Below are positions 61,601 to 64,000 of a stretch of 64,000 nt of DNA, piece by piece. The position numbers were made by a program, and so were the translations under genes. Source of the stretch: Diplonema papillatum (Eukaryota > Euglenozoa > Diplonemea > Diplonemida > Diplonemidae); NCBI GenBank assembly GCA_030068145.1, contig JAPJBO010000430.1:62001-126000 (forward strand), given 5' to 3'. The notes below the pieces were generated by a model that was given only the letters and a program-made list of their open reading frames with translations, was not told the origin of the DNA and made no database searches. How positions within the stretch are numbered: the first letter of the stretch is position 1; each line of letters opens with the position of its first letter.

Positions 61601-64000
61601 ATTTGTCCCGACCCCGTCTGTCCTTCCGTATCTCAAGCCGGTGTTCACCGAGCAACGGGCCGGGATGGAGGTGCTTTTCGTGGTCACCGACGCGCGCGAG
61701 ACCCTGTCTGTCTCCGAGGATCAGGCAAGCGACGTTTTCCGCCTGGTTCCCCTCCTGCCGTCCGAGCCGCAGCCGGGGCTGTATGGGCAATCTCTTCTGA
61801 CCGGAACAGGAACCTCGCCGTTTTCGTGCGACGCTGTCGTGGACGGCCGGGGCGATTGGCTTCCCTCTGACACCCGTCTTTCTGTTGTGTGCGAGCCGTC
61901 CGCCTTTCCCGTGTCCCCGTTCGCGGACGCATCAGGATCCGCGTGCGCGCGGGCACCAGCTTTCCTCGCCATGTGCAAGGGGCCCTGCGCTGCCGACGAT
62001 CCGCTTCTGCTCGCATTTCTCGGCAGCACGCCGCCGGCGTACCGGGGCGTGACCCCCGGTGCGCAACCCAAGGCATCTTCCCTCCTTTCTATGGCCGCCA
62101 GTGTGCGCCTGCCCGAGTGGCGCGACGACTCCGCCGAAAAGACATACCGCTTGTGCTACAAGAGAAACGCGTCACCAAACTGGACGGTCTTCAACGAAAC
62201 CCTGCGTTTGCACCGTCCCCCATCGATTCAAGTTAGCTACCCAATTCCAGGGCATCGACCCTTAGTTGGCGGGAAGCTGCAGCGGTTCAAGGTGTCCATT
62301 CACTTTCCGGACTCCGTACAAAGGCATTACTTGGCACCGTCTGTCACCAGTGCTGCATCGCCACTCGTATTTGTGGCAAAGCTGGTGCGTGTGGGGGAGG
62401 CCTATGGGGCGCGGCGCTTCACGCCGTTCTCGTCCCCTTATGACTGCGCCTCGAACCCGCACCCTTCGGCCGTGTCGCTGCGGGCCCGAGTCTTCAACGT
62501 CACGAAAACGCCTGCCTCGGGGAACGCCACAGTCTCCAGCCAACACATTCACTTTTATCTTCTCGTCCCCAACGACCGCGGACTATACCGGCTGTGTCTC
62601 CACGTGCCCACCTTGCAATACGCGGGGTCGGACACGGCGTGGTGGTCCCCCGAGTATGCGGCAGGTAGCGGATACAGCTACGAGGTGGCGGACAATGGGG
62701 TGCGCTGGTTTGTCCGCAAAGGGCAGCAACCCGTGAACAACGGAGGGCAGGCGGTCCTCAATTTTGCGCGATGCGGCGTGCGGCGGGGGACTGGCTGTGA
62801 TTACGACCGCGCGGAGGATGCATTTGACGTATCGCCAACCGGGGATCGGGCGAAGGTCATCCGGATGAGCTCGATGTGTTTTGATCTGGAGGAGGAAGAG
62901 GACGATTCACATTCGATGACCGTCTCTGAGATCGAGGCACTGAAGACTTTGAAACGGAGTCTTTGGGGTCAGTCATTACACAGGGGAAGAGAGACGGCAA
63001 CGGCCGCTGGGCTGACCGACTTGGAGCCTGGTGACGGTTTAGTCGACACCGCGTGGGGAAGAGTCACCATGCCGGCTCAACCAGACAATCGAGCATCCGA
63101 ATACAAAGTCTGCGTGAAGACGCACATCGCTGTCCACCGCGGGGGGGGCGACGTCTCGAAAATCGGGTTCGAGCATACCTGGATTGAGGTAGACCAGGCT
63201 GAAACCGTGGTACCAGAACAGAAGCTGCTTCGTAATAGCCAAGGCGATCCCTCCTTTATCACGGCGCCCGGCGTCGTGAAAGGATGGAACCTGGACACGC
63301 TGCTGACACCGAGGATCTCGCTGTTCTCCTACACCTCGGGCGGGAGCGCAACAACCGCAGCTGGCGGGAGAAATTTCACGTTGCCTCTGCAGGTGACGGC
63401 GCTAGCCGGCGCCGCCACGCATTACGTCAGCAACCCGAGTTGGGCTTCAACGATCGCTGCAGACCCTGTAGCCCCGACGGCGGCGACCGGATTCTACTTC
63501 ACGTCGGTTGCGGATACCGTCCCTGCTTCGATGACCTCGGGAACTTTCAAACTCGTCCTGCAACGCGCACCTTCGGTGAGCGATCCCCTGGGACCGGCGG
63601 GGATTGACGTCTCCACGTGGCGCAACCGCAACGTAAATTGTGAGGATCCAGCGGTCGATGGCGCCTCCAACACCGTTGCCTGCGTGAGCGGTCATCTGTC
63701 GAACGGGTCCCTCGGCACCGTGTCGGCTCCTGCGTGTTGCGGGTTGTTTCGGTCTAACGCAAGTACAGGAGACGCGGCAAAGCTTTTCGCCACTTTTCAC
63801 ATCCCGGTAAGAGCGGGGTTGTACACGGTTTGTTTCAAACCGGCTGACGACAACGAAGAGCAACCTTGGAGTTGGGTCGCAGAAGGCGGCGGAGACGTGT
63901 TGGAAAGCGAGGACGCCGCGGTCCTAGAGGAGAAGGGTTATACGAAGTTCGTGCTGGCGGCGCAACCGGCGTTTCTGGAGGCGGAGGTTGCGCAGAACGG
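58673..64000 (+). CDS. Giant secreted repeat protein, 5' part (runs off the window)
   Basis: Codons starting at positions divisible by three are open from the stop TAA at 58584 to the window end, about 1800 residues. The chain opens AALLVALWAASGQA, a signal-peptide core, then a Thr/Glu dipeptide stretch (58800-58880), then large beta-rich modules. Eight times a strand ends in a G/x-x-Y-x-x-C-Y/F box with the Cys codon at 59235, 59835, 60573, 61479, 62154, 62595, 63111 and 63831 (EFIVCF, AYDVCY, GYICYR, GYRVCY, TYRLCY, LYRLCL, EYKVCV, LYTVCF). Each box is preceded about 10-25 residues earlier by a hydrophobic strand, usually with a Pro, such as FYFLVP or FATFHIP. Modules are about 150-300 residues. 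No enzyme motif seen. The only nearby ATG (58673) is out of frame by one base, so the exact start is unresolved. Extracellular adhesive or coat role is inference. Confidence 0.75.

Noticed and set aside
58961..61870. Several separate + strand frames (58961-59428, 59432-60247, 61334-61870)
   Set aside because: They are out-of-frame shadows of the long open frame that runs to the window end.

Overview
This window looks like nuclear DNA of a unicellular eukaryote. It carries fragments of eukaryotic-type 18S and 28S rRNA, long GC-rich reading frames without visible introns, secreted and membrane proteins of eukaryotic type (PSI/EGF, NXPE-like, METTL24-like, ankyrin), a DIRS/VIPER-type retroelement and several cut-and-paste transposon families. 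All seven host-like genes lie on the + strand. One has a long CT tract ending in CAG directly before its ATG, as expected of a splice (or spliced-leader) acceptor. Together this fits a euglenozoan such as a diplonemid, but that is an inference; no spliced-leader gene or intact rRNA is present to prove it.

Layout. 1-1430: no gene, one 18S fragment. 1430-5370: nested satellite (9-bp unit plus about 71-bp spacer). 5436-11480: ankyrin/low-complexity protein, its 3' end triplicated downstream. 11854-14114: repeats and a 28S fragment. 14115-16091: double-domain METTL24/FkbM-like methyltransferase with decayed 3' copies. 16601-18990: dispersed repeats, an inverted 18S scrap and a minisatellite. 18995-22288: proline-rich protein of unknown function with a tandem copy of its 3' end. 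23914-25260: broken 5' copy of the next gene, interrupted by a 28S rRNA piece and a retroelement relic. 26595-28889: PSI/EGF type I membrane protein. 31787-35827: giant ankyrin-repeat protein. 36376-52235: transposon-dense block with a tyrosine-recombinase gene, an element with split direct repeats, a Merlin/IS1595-like transposase, MITEs and hairpin arrays. 53652-55760: NXPE/PC-esterase-like type II membrane protein, followed by 1.7 kb of interrupted 3' copies carrying 28S fragments. 58673-64000: 5' part of a giant secreted protein built on a recurring G-x-Y-x-x-C module; it runs off the window and was traced here codon by codon.

The main theme is how the genes sit in repeats. Five of the six complete host genes are followed by partial, decaying copies of their own 3' ends. 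One also has broken copies of its 5' end upstream. Two of these copy sets are interrupted by pieces of 28S rRNA. Tandem arrays also abut several start codons. Functionally, the window mixes surface or secretory proteins (four with signal peptides or anchors) with ankyrin scaffold-like proteins; nothing shows that they form one pathway.
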